Source of the DNA: Gemmatimonadota bacterium | Lineage (GTDB): Bacteria > Gemmatimonadota > Gemmatimonadetes > Gemmatimonadales > Gemmatimonadaceae | Direction: 5' to 3' | Length of the DNA stretch: 64,000 nucleotides | NCBI GenBank assembly: GCA_016704465.1 | Contig: JADJAD010000001.1 | Span: 620,001 to 684,000, forward strand | In this document: in pieces, positions 43,159-52,845 of the stretch | How positions within the stretch are numbered: the first letter of the stretch is position 1 | Layout: every line of letters starts with the position of its first letter | Translations under genes and position numbers: made by a program | The notes under the pieces: model-generated | Seen by the model: the letters and a program-made list of their open reading frames with translations, nothing else | What the model was told of the DNA's origin: nothing | Databases searched by the model: none

Positions 43159-44865
43159 TCAGGCGGGCACGCCCTGTCGCAGGGTGTTCAGGCGTTCCTC
43201 GACCAACGTGACCAGCTCTCCCATCGCGGCCTCGTCAAAGATCAGCCGGGCGCCGGCTGCGGCATAGATCTCGGGCAGGGCGCGAGTGCCACCGAGCGCC
43301 AGCGCCTGCTTGTACCGTTGCAGCGTCCCGACGGGGTCACGCTGCGCATCGCGCCACAGCTGCAGCGCCCCCAGCTGCGCGAGCCCGTATTCGATGTAGT
43401 AGAACGGGAGCTCGAAAATGTGCAGCTGCCGGTACCACCGTGCCACGCGCTCGTCGTCGAGCCCCGACCAGTCGACCCCCCGCTCGAAGCGCGCGCGCAC
43501 CTGCAGCCACGCCGCATCGCGCGCCGCCGCGTCGTGTCCCTCGCCGCTGGTGTAGATCCACCGCTGGAAGGCATCGACGCTGGCAATATGCACGAGGCTC
43601 ATCAGCACGTCCTCGAGCTGCTCGATCTCCACCGCCCGCGCCTCGCTGGGTGTGTAATAGCCCACCGGCTGTTCGAGATACGGCGTGGCGAGCAGCTCCA
43701 TGCTCATCGAGGCCAGTTCGGCCGCCTCGTGCCCGGTCCCGCGCTGCCAGATCAACGGCTGCGGGTGTGAGGCAAAGTCGTGGAACGAATGCCCCGCCTC
43801 GTGCACCAGCGTGTTCACATCATCGGGGACGCCGACGGCGTTCATGAAGATGAACGGCTTCCCTCGCCAAGGCAGCCTGGTGCAGTAGCCGCCGGGGGCC
43901 TTGCCGGGGCGGCTCCCGAGGTCGAGCAGCCCCTCGCTGGCCATGGTCCGGAACTGGGCGCCGAGCTCCGGGTCGAGCGCATCGAAGATCCGCTGGGCCG
44001 GTTCCACGAAGCCGGCGTTGTCGCGAAAGGGGCGCACGGGGCGCTCGCTCTCCAGCTGCACCAGCGTGTCCCACGGACGCAGGGCGTCCAGGCCTAACGC
44101 GGCGCGCCGGTGGAGCATCGACCGTTCCACCGCGGGCACGGCCGTGGCCTCGACCGCCGCATGGAAGCGGGCACAGTCGTCCGGGGTGTAGTCGAAGCGG
44201 TGCTTGGCGCGGAACGCGTACTCCATGAAGTTCGGGAATCCCGCATTGCCGGCGATGCGCTGGCGCAGCGCGAACATCGTGTCGAACAGCGCCGCCAGCT
44301 CCTCGCGCCGGGACAGGTACGCCTCGGCACCGAGCCTGAAGGCGCGCTCGCGCACCGCGCGATCCCGTTCCTTGAGATGTGGCTGCAACTGCGGAATGGT
44401 CACGCGCGCGCCGTCCCACTCGGCATCGAGTCCGCCCGTGACCTTCTGGTACGCCGCCACGTGCCCCTCGAGCTCGGAGAACAGCGGGACGTTCTGCTCG
44501 CGGAAGATCTCGATGTCGGTGCGAAACTCCTTGATGACCTCCGCCATGTCGTCGCGCGTCCACCCGAGGTCGACGAGGCGCTTGGCCAACCGCACCCCCT
44601 GCTCCCCGACCTTGGGGAAGATCTCCGATGACCACCGCAGGTTGGCGGCCTCCTTGGCCTCGTCGGCGGTGTCGCAGGTGTACGCGATCATCGCCAGGGT
44701 CCCGGCCTCGTCCACCACCGCGGTCAGGCGCGACCAGTCCTGCAACCAGTCCTCGACCGTCTCCCCTGTCAGCGGAACCGTCGCCAACGCCTCGAAGTAC
44801 GGCGCCAGGTCGTCCCACGTCGCATCGACCAGGGACTGGGGAGAATCAGGAAGGGCAAGCGTCAC
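43159..44865 (-). CDS. M3-family oligoendopeptidase (PepF type)
   Basis: A 568-residue zinc metallopeptidase. The HEAGHSFHDFA motif (HExxH, about 354) has its distal acidic ligand in GHEAAELASMSMELLATPYL. The long helical N-terminus (SLVDATWDDLAPYFEALAT) and C-terminus (LPFYYIEYGLAQLGALQLWRDA) are typical of the oligopeptidase F group. It probably degrades small peptides in the cytoplasm. I use GTG 44865 (MTLALPDSPQS) with AGGAG upstream; ATG 44934 would add 23 residues of non-homologous sequence. Confidence 0.9.
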   Translation of the reverse strand: MTLALPDSPQSLVDATWDDLAPYFEALATVPLTGETVEDWLQDWSRLTAVVDEAGTLAMIAYTCDTADEAKEAANLRWSSEIFPKVGEQGVRLAKRLVDLGWTRDDMAEVIKEFRTDIEIFREQNVPLFSELEGHVAAYQKVTGGLDAEWDGARVTIPQLQPHLKERDRAVRERAFRLGAEAYLSRREELAALFDTMFALRQRIAGNAGFPNFMEYAFRAKHRFDYTPDDCARFHAAVEATAVPAVERSMLHRRAALGLDALRPWDTLVQLESERPVRPFRDNAGFVEPAQRIFDALDPELGAQFRTMASEGLLDLGSRPGKAPGGYCTRLPWRGKPFIFMNAVGVPDDVNTLVHEAGHSFHDFASHPQPLIWQRGTGHEAAELASMSMELLATPYLEQPVGYYTPSEARAVEIEQLEDVLMSLVHIASVDAFQRWIYTSGEGHDAAARDAAWLQVRARFERGVDWSGLDDERVARWYRQLHIFELPFYYIEYGLAQLGALQLWRDAQRDPVGTLQRYKQALALGGTRALPEIYAAAGARLIFDEAAMGELVTLVEERLNTLRQGVPA

Positions 44866-44890
44866 GGCGGGCGGCTCCTGGAATGGGCGA

Positions 44891-44929
44891 GGCGCCGCTC
44901 CCCCCCGACGTTCGGGAGGGAGCGGCGCC
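44891..44929. terminator. Large GC hairpin downstream of the fasciclin gene
   Basis: GGCGCCGCTCCC (44891-44902) pairs perfectly with GGGAGCGGCGCC (44918-44929), a 12-bp stem with a C/G-rich loop. It lies between the stop of the fasciclin gene and the start of the M3 peptidase on the same strand. It has no T tract, so it may be a barrier or mRNA-stabilising structure rather than a classic terminator. Confidence 0.6.
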
Positions 44930-45000
44930 ATCAAGTTACCCTCGGCCCGCTCGGCAGGGCCAGTCCGACCGGGTCGCCTAACGCCGGCCGGCGTCTCCCG

Positions 45001-45486
45001 TCACGGCTTGGCCGGGGGCAGGATGACCGCGTCGAGCACATGGATCACGCCGTTCGTGGCCTTGACGTCGGCCGTGACGACGTTCGCCTGGTTGATCATG
45101 ACGCCGTTGCTCATCGCCATGATCTTGATGTCGGCGCCATTCACGGTCTTGGCGCTCGTCAGCTTCGAGGCCTGGGCCGCGGTCACTTCGCCCGCCACCA
45201 CGTGGTACAGCAGGATCGCCTTGAGCTGGTCCGGGTTGGCCAGGAGCTTGTCCAGGGTGCCGGCCGGAAGCTTGGCGAAGGCCGCATCGGTCGGGGCGAA
45301 GACGGTGAACGGTCCCGTCCCCTTCAGCGTGGCGATGAGGTCGGTCTTCTCCAGCGCGGTGGCGAGCGTCTTGAATGACCCGGCGGCAACCGCGGTCTCC
45401 ACGATGTCCTTGTCCTGCGCCTGCGCCGACGTCGGCGCCACAGCGACCGCGGCCGCAACCAGCGCGACAGCAATGATTCGATGCAT
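45001..45486 (-). CDS. Secreted fasciclin-domain protein
   Basis: A 161-residue protein with a signal peptide (IIAVALVAAAVAVAPTSAQA) and one fasciclin (FAS1) domain: KDIVETAVAAGSFKTLATAL, TGPFTVFAPTDAAFAKLPAG, ILLYHVVAGEVTAAQA and NGVIHVLDAVILPP. FAS1 domains mediate adhesion or surface binding. The start ATG 45486 has AAGGAGA eight bases upstream. No partner gene is evident. Confidence 0.9.
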   Translation of the reverse strand: MHRIIAVALVAAAVAVAPTSAQAQDKDIVETAVAAGSFKTLATALEKTDLIATLKGTGPFTVFAPTDAAFAKLPAGTLDKLLANPDQLKAILLYHVVAGEVTAAQASKLTSAKTVNGADIKIMAMSNGVMINQANVVTADVKATNGVIHVLDAVILPPAKP

Positions 45487-45710
45487 GATGTCCGTCTCCT
45501 TCAAGGTGGGTTCACGTCGGCAGCTCGCCAACGCGAGACGCCAACGTTGGGGCGAACGGGCCCCGATGGCGCCATGGTTCCCACGAAGGTGCGACAAATG
45601 TTCTCGGAACTTTCGAGCGAGGCCGTCGCGTTTCTCGGCGAAAGTCGCTACCAACAGTTAGATGCCGGCACCGATCGGACTCCGGTCCGGACTCCGACTC
45701 GGACCCGGGT

Positions 45711-46565
45711 TCAATCGGGCGGTTTCGCACCGAGGTGCCCGTGCTGTTCCAGGCGCGTGTGCAGGCGAGCCAGCGCCCGCGGAATCTCCGCCAGCAGCCG
45801 CGGCACGTCAGCCGACGCCGCCACCTCCGACGTCTCCGCCGCCAGCCCCGCCATCGCCTCGGTCAGCGGATCCTCGGCACGCATCGCCGGAAGGAGCCGC
45901 TCGTACTGGCGCAGGACCGTCTCCACGTCGGCGAACGCCATCGCCAGCAACCCCAGTTCGCGGCGGGCACCCTCCAGCGGCGGCACCCCATCGTCTCCCA
46001 CATCGCCGCCCTCCAACGCCTGCGGGAATTTGCCGACGGATGAAGATGACGACGACGAGGCGGACGACGAGGCGTAGACCTCGACCATCGCCATCACGTC
46101 GCCCCCATCGCCAAAGACCGGGACGAGGCGTGCCTGAACCACGCTGCGGCTGCCATCCGGCAGGCGCACGTGGGCATCGCCCGACCATGGGGCGCGGCCG
46201 ACCACCAACTCGGTCCATTCCTGTCGCGCACCATCACCCCGCACGAGCGTTCGCACCGACGACGCCTCCACCTCGGTGACCTCGGTACGATGCCGAGCCA
46301 GCAGGAGGAGCGCGGCGGCGTTGCAGTCACGCAGCCGCCCGTCGCTTCCCACGATCAGCACGGGCTCGGCGGCAACCTCGAGTGCCTGGCTCCGCAGGAA
46401 TCCGACCGTCGCAAGGTTCGACGCGCTGGTGACCTCCGTCACCTCACGGACCGCCGCGGCCGAGGGCCGCGCCGTCCCGCGTCGTTTCTGCACGATCATG
46501 CCGAGCGCGATCCCCACCGCCGTAGCGGTGATCGCGACGCCCAGCAAGGTGATGACCGGGAGCAT
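45711..46565 (-). CDS. Membrane-anchored PAS-domain sensor protein
   Basis: A 284-residue protein from ATG 46565 (MLPVITLLGVAITATAVG), giving an N-terminal membrane helix (about 3-25). A PAS-like domain follows (about 60-160): EPVLIVGSDGRLRDCNAAALL, then WTELVVGRAPWSGDAHVRL. Next comes a low-complexity serine run (about residues 168-178) and a C-terminal helical region. No kinase or output domain is seen, so it may act through a partner. ATG 46664 would add 33 residues. It diverges from the EAL-HDOD gene. Confidence 0.65.
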   Translation of the reverse strand: MLPVITLLGVAITATAVGIALGMIVQKRRGTARPSAAAVREVTEVTSASNLATVGFLRSQALEVAAEPVLIVGSDGRLRDCNAAALLLLARHRTEVTEVEASSVRTLVRGDGARQEWTELVVGRAPWSGDAHVRLPDGSRSVVQARLVPVFGDGGDVMAMVEVYASSSASSSSSSSVGKFPQALEGGDVGDDGVPPLEGARRELGLLAMAFADVETVLRQYERLLPAMRAEDPLTEAMAGLAAETSEVAASADVPRLLAEIPRALARLHTRLEQHGHLGAKPPD

Positions 46566-46740
46566 GGCAGGAATGAGCGCTGGTGACGGGACGTGCCGTT
46601 CGGAGGTCCCGGACGTCGTCACGCTAATAAGGAAGAGTCTCGCCCGTTCGCGCCACTTCTGCATGACGATCGACGCTCGACAGTGTAGCTGCGACCCGAT
46701 CGGGCCGACACTAGAAAACGTGGAACCTCGCCCTCAGGCA

Positions 46741-47820
46741 ATGACCGACATTCACCTCGTACGCCAGCCTGTGTTCGATCGCGCCGACACGGCGGTCGGC
46801 TACGAGCTGCGCTTTCGCGCCCCCGAAGGCGACGACGGCGATCCGTTTGCGCGCAGCTACCTGAGCGGATCGTTCGAGTTCGTGCGCGCCGGGCTCCCGG
46901 CCTATGTTCGGGCCACCCGCGAACAACTGCTCGAGCGCATCTTCGACGCGCCCGAGGCAGATTCCCTCGTCGTCCTCCTCCCTCCGGACCTGCCGGCAGA
47001 ACCGGAGGTGTTGGAGGCCGTGGCCGACCTGTCCAAGCGCGGCGTGACCGTCGTGCTGGACGAGTTCGAACTCCCGCGCGTCGCGGGGGCGCCGATCCTG
47101 TCCTACCTGGCGCTCGCCAACGCGGTGCGCATCGACCTGCGCACCCAGGATCCCGCCGCACTCGCGCCGCTGGTCGCCGCGCTCAAGCGGCAGGGCAAGC
47201 GCGCCATCGCCGACCACGTGCTCGACCTCAAGCTCTATCAGGCCTGCGCCACGCTCGGCTTCGACGAATTCCAGGGGCCACACTTCTCGCGCCCAGAGCC
47301 GCTGCCATCGGCCGAGCTTCCCGGCTCAACGGCGGCTGCCCTGCGACTGCTCGCCCTCGCCCGCAATCCAGACACCCCCGAGCGTGATCTGGAGCAGGTC
47401 ATCTCGTCCGACCCCGGTATCACTTTCCAGCTGCTTCGCATCGTGAACTCCGCCGCCCTCGGCGGGCGCGGCATCACGTCCATCGGCCACGCGCTGCGCA
47501 TGGTCGGGCGCACCAACGTGGTGCGCTGGCTGGCCCTCGCCTCGGCGACCGCGCGCACCGGCAAGCGCGGCACCGACGACGAACTCGTCCGGCAGGCGGT
47601 CCAGCGGGCGCACTTCTGCGAAAAGCTGGCGACCCCGCAGACCAGGCTCGACAAGGGAACGCTCTTCCTGATCGGCCTCTTCTCCCTGCTCGACGCCGTC
47701 TTCCGGATGCCGATGCACGAAGTGCTGGATCGCGTGAAGCTCGACGACGACGTGCGCGCAGCGCTGCTCGATCGCACCGGTCCGTTCTCAGGCCCGCTGC
47801 TGGTGGTGGAGTCGTACTAA
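46741..47820 (+). CDS. EAL-HDOD (YuxH-like) protein, truncated by premature TAA
   Basis: A 359-residue protein: a degenerate EAL domain (about 1-200: HLVRQPVFDRADTAVGYELR, GVTVVLDEFE) followed by an HDOD domain (about 195-359: DPGITFQLLRIVNSAALGG, LALASATART). The EAL core lacks a full catalytic set, so c-di-GMP hydrolysis is doubtful; such proteins are signalling adaptors. Reading ends at TAA 47818, but the same frame continues without stop for 47 codons to TAG 47962 as LGLWESAADAAS and AELPGVYQEAIQQASEHMP, the expected family C-terminus. One change of GAA to TAA would explain it. Confidence 0.85.
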   Translation: MTDIHLVRQPVFDRADTAVGYELRFRAPEGDDGDPFARSYLSGSFEFVRAGLPAYVRATREQLLERIFDAPEADSLVVLLPPDLPAEPEVLEAVADLSKRGVTVVLDEFELPRVAGAPILSYLALANAVRIDLRTQDPAALAPLVAALKRQGKRAIADHVLDLKLYQACATLGFDEFQGPHFSRPEPLPSAELPGSTAAALRLLALARNPDTPERDLEQVISSDPGITFQLLRIVNSAALGGRGITSIGHALRMVGRTNVVRWLALASATARTGKRGTDDELVRQAVQRAHFCEKLATPQTRLDKGTLFLIGLFSLLDAVFRMPMHEVLDRVKLDDDVRAALLDRTGPFSGPLLVVESY

Positions 47821-47964
47821 CTCGGGCTCTGGGAATCGGCCGCCGACGCTGCCTCGCAGATCACCTTCGACCCCGCGGAACTGCCGGGCGTGTATCAGGA
47901 GGCGATCCAGCAGGCCTCCGAGCACATGCCGGGGAAGTCGGCGGCGGTGGCGAAGGCGAGCTAG
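47818..47964 (+). pseudogene. C-terminal remnant of the EAL-HDOD gene beyond the premature stop
   Basis: The frame of the EAL-HDOD gene continues past TAA 47818-47820 for 47 codons and ends at TAG 47962-47964. The translation LGLWESAADAAS and later ELPGVYQEAIQQASEHMPG looks like the C-terminal helix of YuxH-like proteins (family consensus ELGLWE before it). It is therefore coding sequence that is no longer read, or is read only by stop suppression. Confidence 0.75.
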
Positions 47965-48050
47965 GGAGCGGACGGACCGACAAGGAAGCCGATCGCTACA
48001 CGCAGCACCCGACGAGCCGATGCGCGAGCCTCCCCGCATCGGCTCGCCTG

Positions 48051-49301
48051 CTATTCGTACCTGAGCGCCTCGATCGGATCCAACCCCGCCGCACGCGACG
48101 CCGGAAACAACCCGAACAGGATCCCGGTCAGCGAGCTGGCGACGAACGAGACGACGATGGCCATCGGCTGTACCGTGGCCTGCAGCGGCGTGGCGCTGCT
48201 GATCCCCATCGCCACGAGCCAGCCGAAGACCAGCCCGACCACCGCACCTATCGCGGTCAGCGTGGCCGCCTCGATCAGGAACTGCCAGAGGATCACGCCT
48301 CTCGTCGCCCCGAGCGCCTTGCGCACGCCGATCTCCCGCGTGCGCTCGGTCACCGAGATCATCATGATCGCCACGACGCCGACGCCGCCGACGATCAGGC
48401 CGATCCCCGAGAGCACGATCATCACCAGGAAGAAGATCCCGGTGACCTTGCCCCACGTCTCGAACAGTTTGTCCTGGGTGATGACGGCGAAGTTGTCCAC
48501 GGCGCCCGGGCGCAGCCCTCGTCCACCGCGAATGGTGGCGACCACGTCATCGATCGCCTCGTCGCGCGAGACTCCCGCCACCGGCTTCACGGTGAAGTCG
48601 ATCCAGTCGATCCACAGGTTGAGGTAGCGACGCCCCGTCGAGAACGGGACGTAGGCCCGCGGGCTGGGCTCGCTCAGGAAGTCACCCCCGCCCTGGTAGA
48701 TCCCGACCACCTGAAACGGGGACTTGTTCAGCAGGAGGACCTTCCCGAGCGGGTCGAGTCCATTGAACAGGCGCTCGACCGCCTTCTCGTTGATCACGAC
48801 CACGCGGGCGCCGTTGGTCTCTTCGGCCCTCGTGAAGTTGCGCCCCTGCACGATGTCGCCGCCGGTGACCTCGATCCAGTTGGCGCTATGCGCGGAGATG
48901 CGCATGCTGGAGAGCACGCGGTCCATGTACTTGGCCGGCGCCGAGGTTCCGGTGTTGATCGTGATGTCCTCGATCGTCGGCAGGCGCCCGATGGCCGCGG
49001 CTTCCGTCAGGCGCAAAGGCGGGTTGCGGCGCCACTTGCAGCTGTCGTCGTCCGCGTCGCTGCACCCCTCGAGCGAGATGGGGAACCGGTTGACGAAGAA
49101 GGTGGTCGGACCAGCCTTCTCGAACTCCTGGGCGACGCTGTTGTTGATCCCCTGGATGGCGGCCGACATCACCACCACCACGAACACCCCGATGGCGATC
49201 CCGAGGATCGTCAGGGCTGCGCGCACGCGGTTGGCCCGCAACGCATCGAGCGCCATGAGGATCCCCTCGAACAGCGCGGTGACCCGATCACGCAGTCGCA
49301 T
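48051..49301 (-). CDS. MacB-type ABC transporter permease, second of pair
   Basis: A 416-residue permease with the MacB layout: one N-terminal helix (ANRVRAALTILGIAIGVFVV), a periplasmic core (about 50-280), and three C-terminal FtsX helices (GVVAIMMISVTERTREIGVR, ending SRAAGLDPIEALRYE). The periplasmic region has CSDADDDSCKWRRNPP. It starts 3 bases after the stop of an upstream paralogue, so they form an operon. Neither an ATPase nor a MacA-like protein is adjacent. Confidence 0.88.
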   Translation of the reverse strand: MRLRDRVTALFEGILMALDALRANRVRAALTILGIAIGVFVVVVMSAAIQGINNSVAQEFEKAGPTTFFVNRFPISLEGCSDADDDSCKWRRNPPLRLTEAAAIGRLPTIEDITINTGTSAPAKYMDRVLSSMRISAHSANWIEVTGGDIVQGRNFTRAEETNGARVVVINEKAVERLFNGLDPLGKVLLLNKSPFQVVGIYQGGGDFLSEPSPRAYVPFSTGRRYLNLWIDWIDFTVKPVAGVSRDEAIDDVVATIRGGRGLRPGAVDNFAVITQDKLFETWGKVTGIFFLVMIVLSGIGLIVGGVGVVAIMMISVTERTREIGVRKALGATRGVILWQFLIEAATLTAIGAVVGLVFGWLVAMGISSATPLQATVQPMAIVVSFVASSLTGILFGLFPASRAAGLDPIEALRYE

Positions 49302-49304
49302 CGC

Positions 49305-50546
<1,242 letters not shown>

Positions 50547-50629
50547 GACCGCTCGTACGGCGCCAGCCGGAACCGGGTTTCGCGAATGGCTGACGACCCG
50601 CCGACGCCTCGGCGCCTTTTAGAGTCGCG

Positions 50630-51859
50630 TTACTTGTAGAGCCAGTATGGCCGTGTGGCAGCCTTGAACGTCACCGACTCGCGTTCGAGGATCGGGAGCA
50701 GCGCTTCGATGCCCCCTTCCTTTTCCACGGCGGCGCGCAGGCGTGTCGAACCGAACAGGCGGTCGATCGACTGCTGGCGCCACTGGAAGTCCTTGGGGTG
50801 GCGCTTGTAGATCGCGCGCAGCATGTGCAGGCCAACCTGGATCGGGACCACCTGCTCACGATCGCTCACCACCACCATCAGCACCGGCACCTTCAGGCCC
50901 CCGTGCTTGTAGCCGGCCTCCACCTGCTGCGACGTGGAGTCGAAGACCACGCCGGGGAGCTTGAGGGCGTTGAGTTCGGCGGCGATCGCGCCGGCATCCG
51001 TGAGGTACGGCGCGCCCGCCATCTGGAAGGGCATCTCCATCCCGCGCCCCTCGTTCAGGTTCGTCCCCTCGAACATCACCGTCCCGGGATAGAGCAGCGC
51101 CGCGTCGGCCGAGCGGATGTTGGGTGACGGGTTGATCCATCCCAGCCCCGTGTCGCTCCACCACATGTCGCGCCGGTAGCCCTGCATCGGCACCACCGTG
51201 ATGTCGGCTTTGAGCTGTCCCGTGCCCACCAGGTACGTGGCCAGTTCGCCCACCGTCAGTCCGTAGCGCAGCGCCACCGGGTACCACCCCACGAACGAGC
51301 GGTACTTCGCGTCCAATATCCCGCCGTCCACACGATCGGCCCGGATGGGGTTCGGGCGGTCAAGGACGATGAACTTCTTTCCCTTCGCCGCCTCGGCGCT
51401 CAGCGTCATGGTCCACTCGTACGTGTAGACCCGCGCCCCCACGTCCTGGATGTCGTACAGGAGCACATCGACATTCTCGAGCATCTTGGGCGTCGGCACG
51501 CGCGTCTCGCCGTATAGCGAGTACACCGTCACGCCGGTCGCCGAGTCCACGAAGGTGGCGACGTGGTCGCCCGCGCGGGCGACGCCGCGAATGCCGTGCT
51601 CCGGGCCATACAGCGCGGTCAGCTTCACCCCAGGCGTCCCGTGCAAAATGTCCACGCTGCTCTTTCCCGCGGGTCCGACGCCAGTGTGGTTCGTGATCAA
51701 CCCGACGCGCTTCCCCCTGATCAGGTGCAGGGAGTCGGACACGAGCACCTCGATTCCGGTGCGCACGCGCGACTGGGCATGACTCGCGGTCAGCGGCAGG
51801 GCCGACAGTCCGAGGGCGAGCAGCGGTACGGTGCGGCGCAGGACGCGCGATCGGGTCAT
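50630..51859 (-). CDS. Exo-beta-N-acetylmuramidase NamZ-like (DUF1343)
   Basis: A 409-residue secreted protein with a signal peptide (LLALGLSALPLTASHAQS) and the DUF1343 domain: RGKRVGLITNHTGVGPAG, ALYGPEHGIRGVARAGDHV, LLYDIQDVGARVYTYEWTM, VLDRPNPIRADRVDG and PGTVMFEGTNLNEGRG. NamZ releases MurNAc from the non-reducing end of peptidoglycan chains. It is divergent from the transglycosylase gene at 52106, so wall synthesis and recovery genes sit back to back. ATG 51859 (MTRSRVLRRTVP) is used; a longer start at 51913 adds 18 residues before the signal peptide. Confidence 0.9.
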   Translation of the reverse strand: MTRSRVLRRTVPLLALGLSALPLTASHAQSRVRTGIEVLVSDSLHLIRGKRVGLITNHTGVGPAGKSSVDILHGTPGVKLTALYGPEHGIRGVARAGDHVATFVDSATGVTVYSLYGETRVPTPKMLENVDVLLYDIQDVGARVYTYEWTMTLSAEAAKGKKFIVLDRPNPIRADRVDGGILDAKYRSFVGWYPVALRYGLTVGELATYLVGTGQLKADITVVPMQGYRRDMWWSDTGLGWINPSPNIRSADAALLYPGTVMFEGTNLNEGRGMEMPFQMAGAPYLTDAGAIAAELNALKLPGVVFDSTSQQVEAGYKHGGLKVPVLMVVVSDREQVVPIQVGLHMLRAIYKRHPKDFQWRQQSIDRLFGSTRLRAAVEKEGGIEALLPILERESVTFKAATRPYWLYK

Positions 51860-52105
51860 GGGAGGTCGTGTGAGTTGGAGTGAAACGACTGGAACAGATG
51901 ATACCCCGCTCACCGCGAGGAGTCATCAGGTGCCTACGCGCCCGCTGGCCTCTCCGCTGCCGGCCTCGCCCCGAACGGGGCATCTGCCAGATCCGTCACG
52001 AGGGAGCCGGCCCGAATCCCCGCACTCTGCGTTCCGTAGGCACGTCAGGCGTGCCGCTCGCCCCGAAGGGCTTGCCCTTACCCCCCCCGGTCCGATCTTT
52101 CCCCG

Positions 52106-52822
52106 ATGGCCACCGGACCCAAGCGCACCCCCTGGCAGCGACTCCGTCGATTCATCGTGGTGGCTGCACTCGCTGTGATCGTGGGGCCGTTCGTGCTGGT
52201 GCTCCCGCTCAACCTCGTGCAGCCGGTCACTACCGCCGTGATGCTGCGTCGCTTCGTGCAGCGTGCCGCCGACGGCAAGAAGCCGTACTACCCGCGCCGC
52301 GACGTCGTCTCGCACGAAGACATCTCGGCGAATCTCCATCGGGCCGTGCTCGCCTCGGAGGACGACCGCTTCTACCTGCACAGCGGCTTCGACTTCGAGG
52401 AGATCGAGAACGCCCTCGAACGCGCCAAGCGCGGGCGGCGACTGCGCGGCGCGTCGACCATCACCCAGCAGGTCGCCAAGAACCTCTTCCTGTGGGAGGG
52501 GCGCAGCTACGTACGGAAGGGACTGGAGGCGTGGTTCACCATCGTCCTCGAACTCTGTCTCTCCAAGGACCGCATCCTCGACCTGTACCTGAATCTGGCC
52601 GAGTGGGGCGACGGCGTGTTCGGCGCCGAGATGGCCGCCCGCACACACTACAAGAAATCGGCGAAGAGCCTCACTCGCGACGAGGCTGCGCGACTGGCGG
52701 CGGTGCTGCCGTCTCCTCGGCGATGGTCGCCCAACGGTTCGGTGGCGAGGGGGCGGGCGGCGGGAATTCTCGCGCGCATGCGATATGCCGCGCCGAGGGA
52801 GGCGGAAAGGAGCGGAAGGTGA
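52106..52822 (+). CDS. mtgA: Monofunctional peptidoglycan transglycosylase
   Basis: A 238-residue membrane enzyme of GT51 that polymerises lipid II. After a short cytoplasmic part and one helix (about 16-38), the domain has RAVLASEDDRFYLHSGFDFEE, with the catalytic Glu near residue 85, GASTITQQVAKNLFLW, SYVRKGLEAWFTIVLELCLSKDRILDLYLNLAEWG (shown in parts) and the typical helical C-terminus. It lacks a transpeptidase domain, hence the monofunctional call. It is divergently placed with respect to the NamZ gene. Confidence 0.92.
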   Translation: MATGPKRTPWQRLRRFIVVAALAVIVGPFVLVLPLNLVQPVTTAVMLRRFVQRAADGKKPYYPRRDVVSHEDISANLHRAVLASEDDRFYLHSGFDFEEIENALERAKRGRRLRGASTITQQVAKNLFLWEGRSYVRKGLEAWFTIVLELCLSKDRILDLYLNLAEWGDGVFGAEMAARTHYKKSAKSLTRDEAARLAAVLPSPRRWSPNGSVARGRAAGILARMRYAAPREAERSGR

Positions 52823-52845
52823 ACGGCGCGAACTTCCGGCGCCCG

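Noticed and set aside
43820..44818. Alternative minus-strand frame in the M3 peptidase
   Set aside because: Its residues are Gly/Arg-rich low complexity. The main frame carries HEAGH and complete family sequence.
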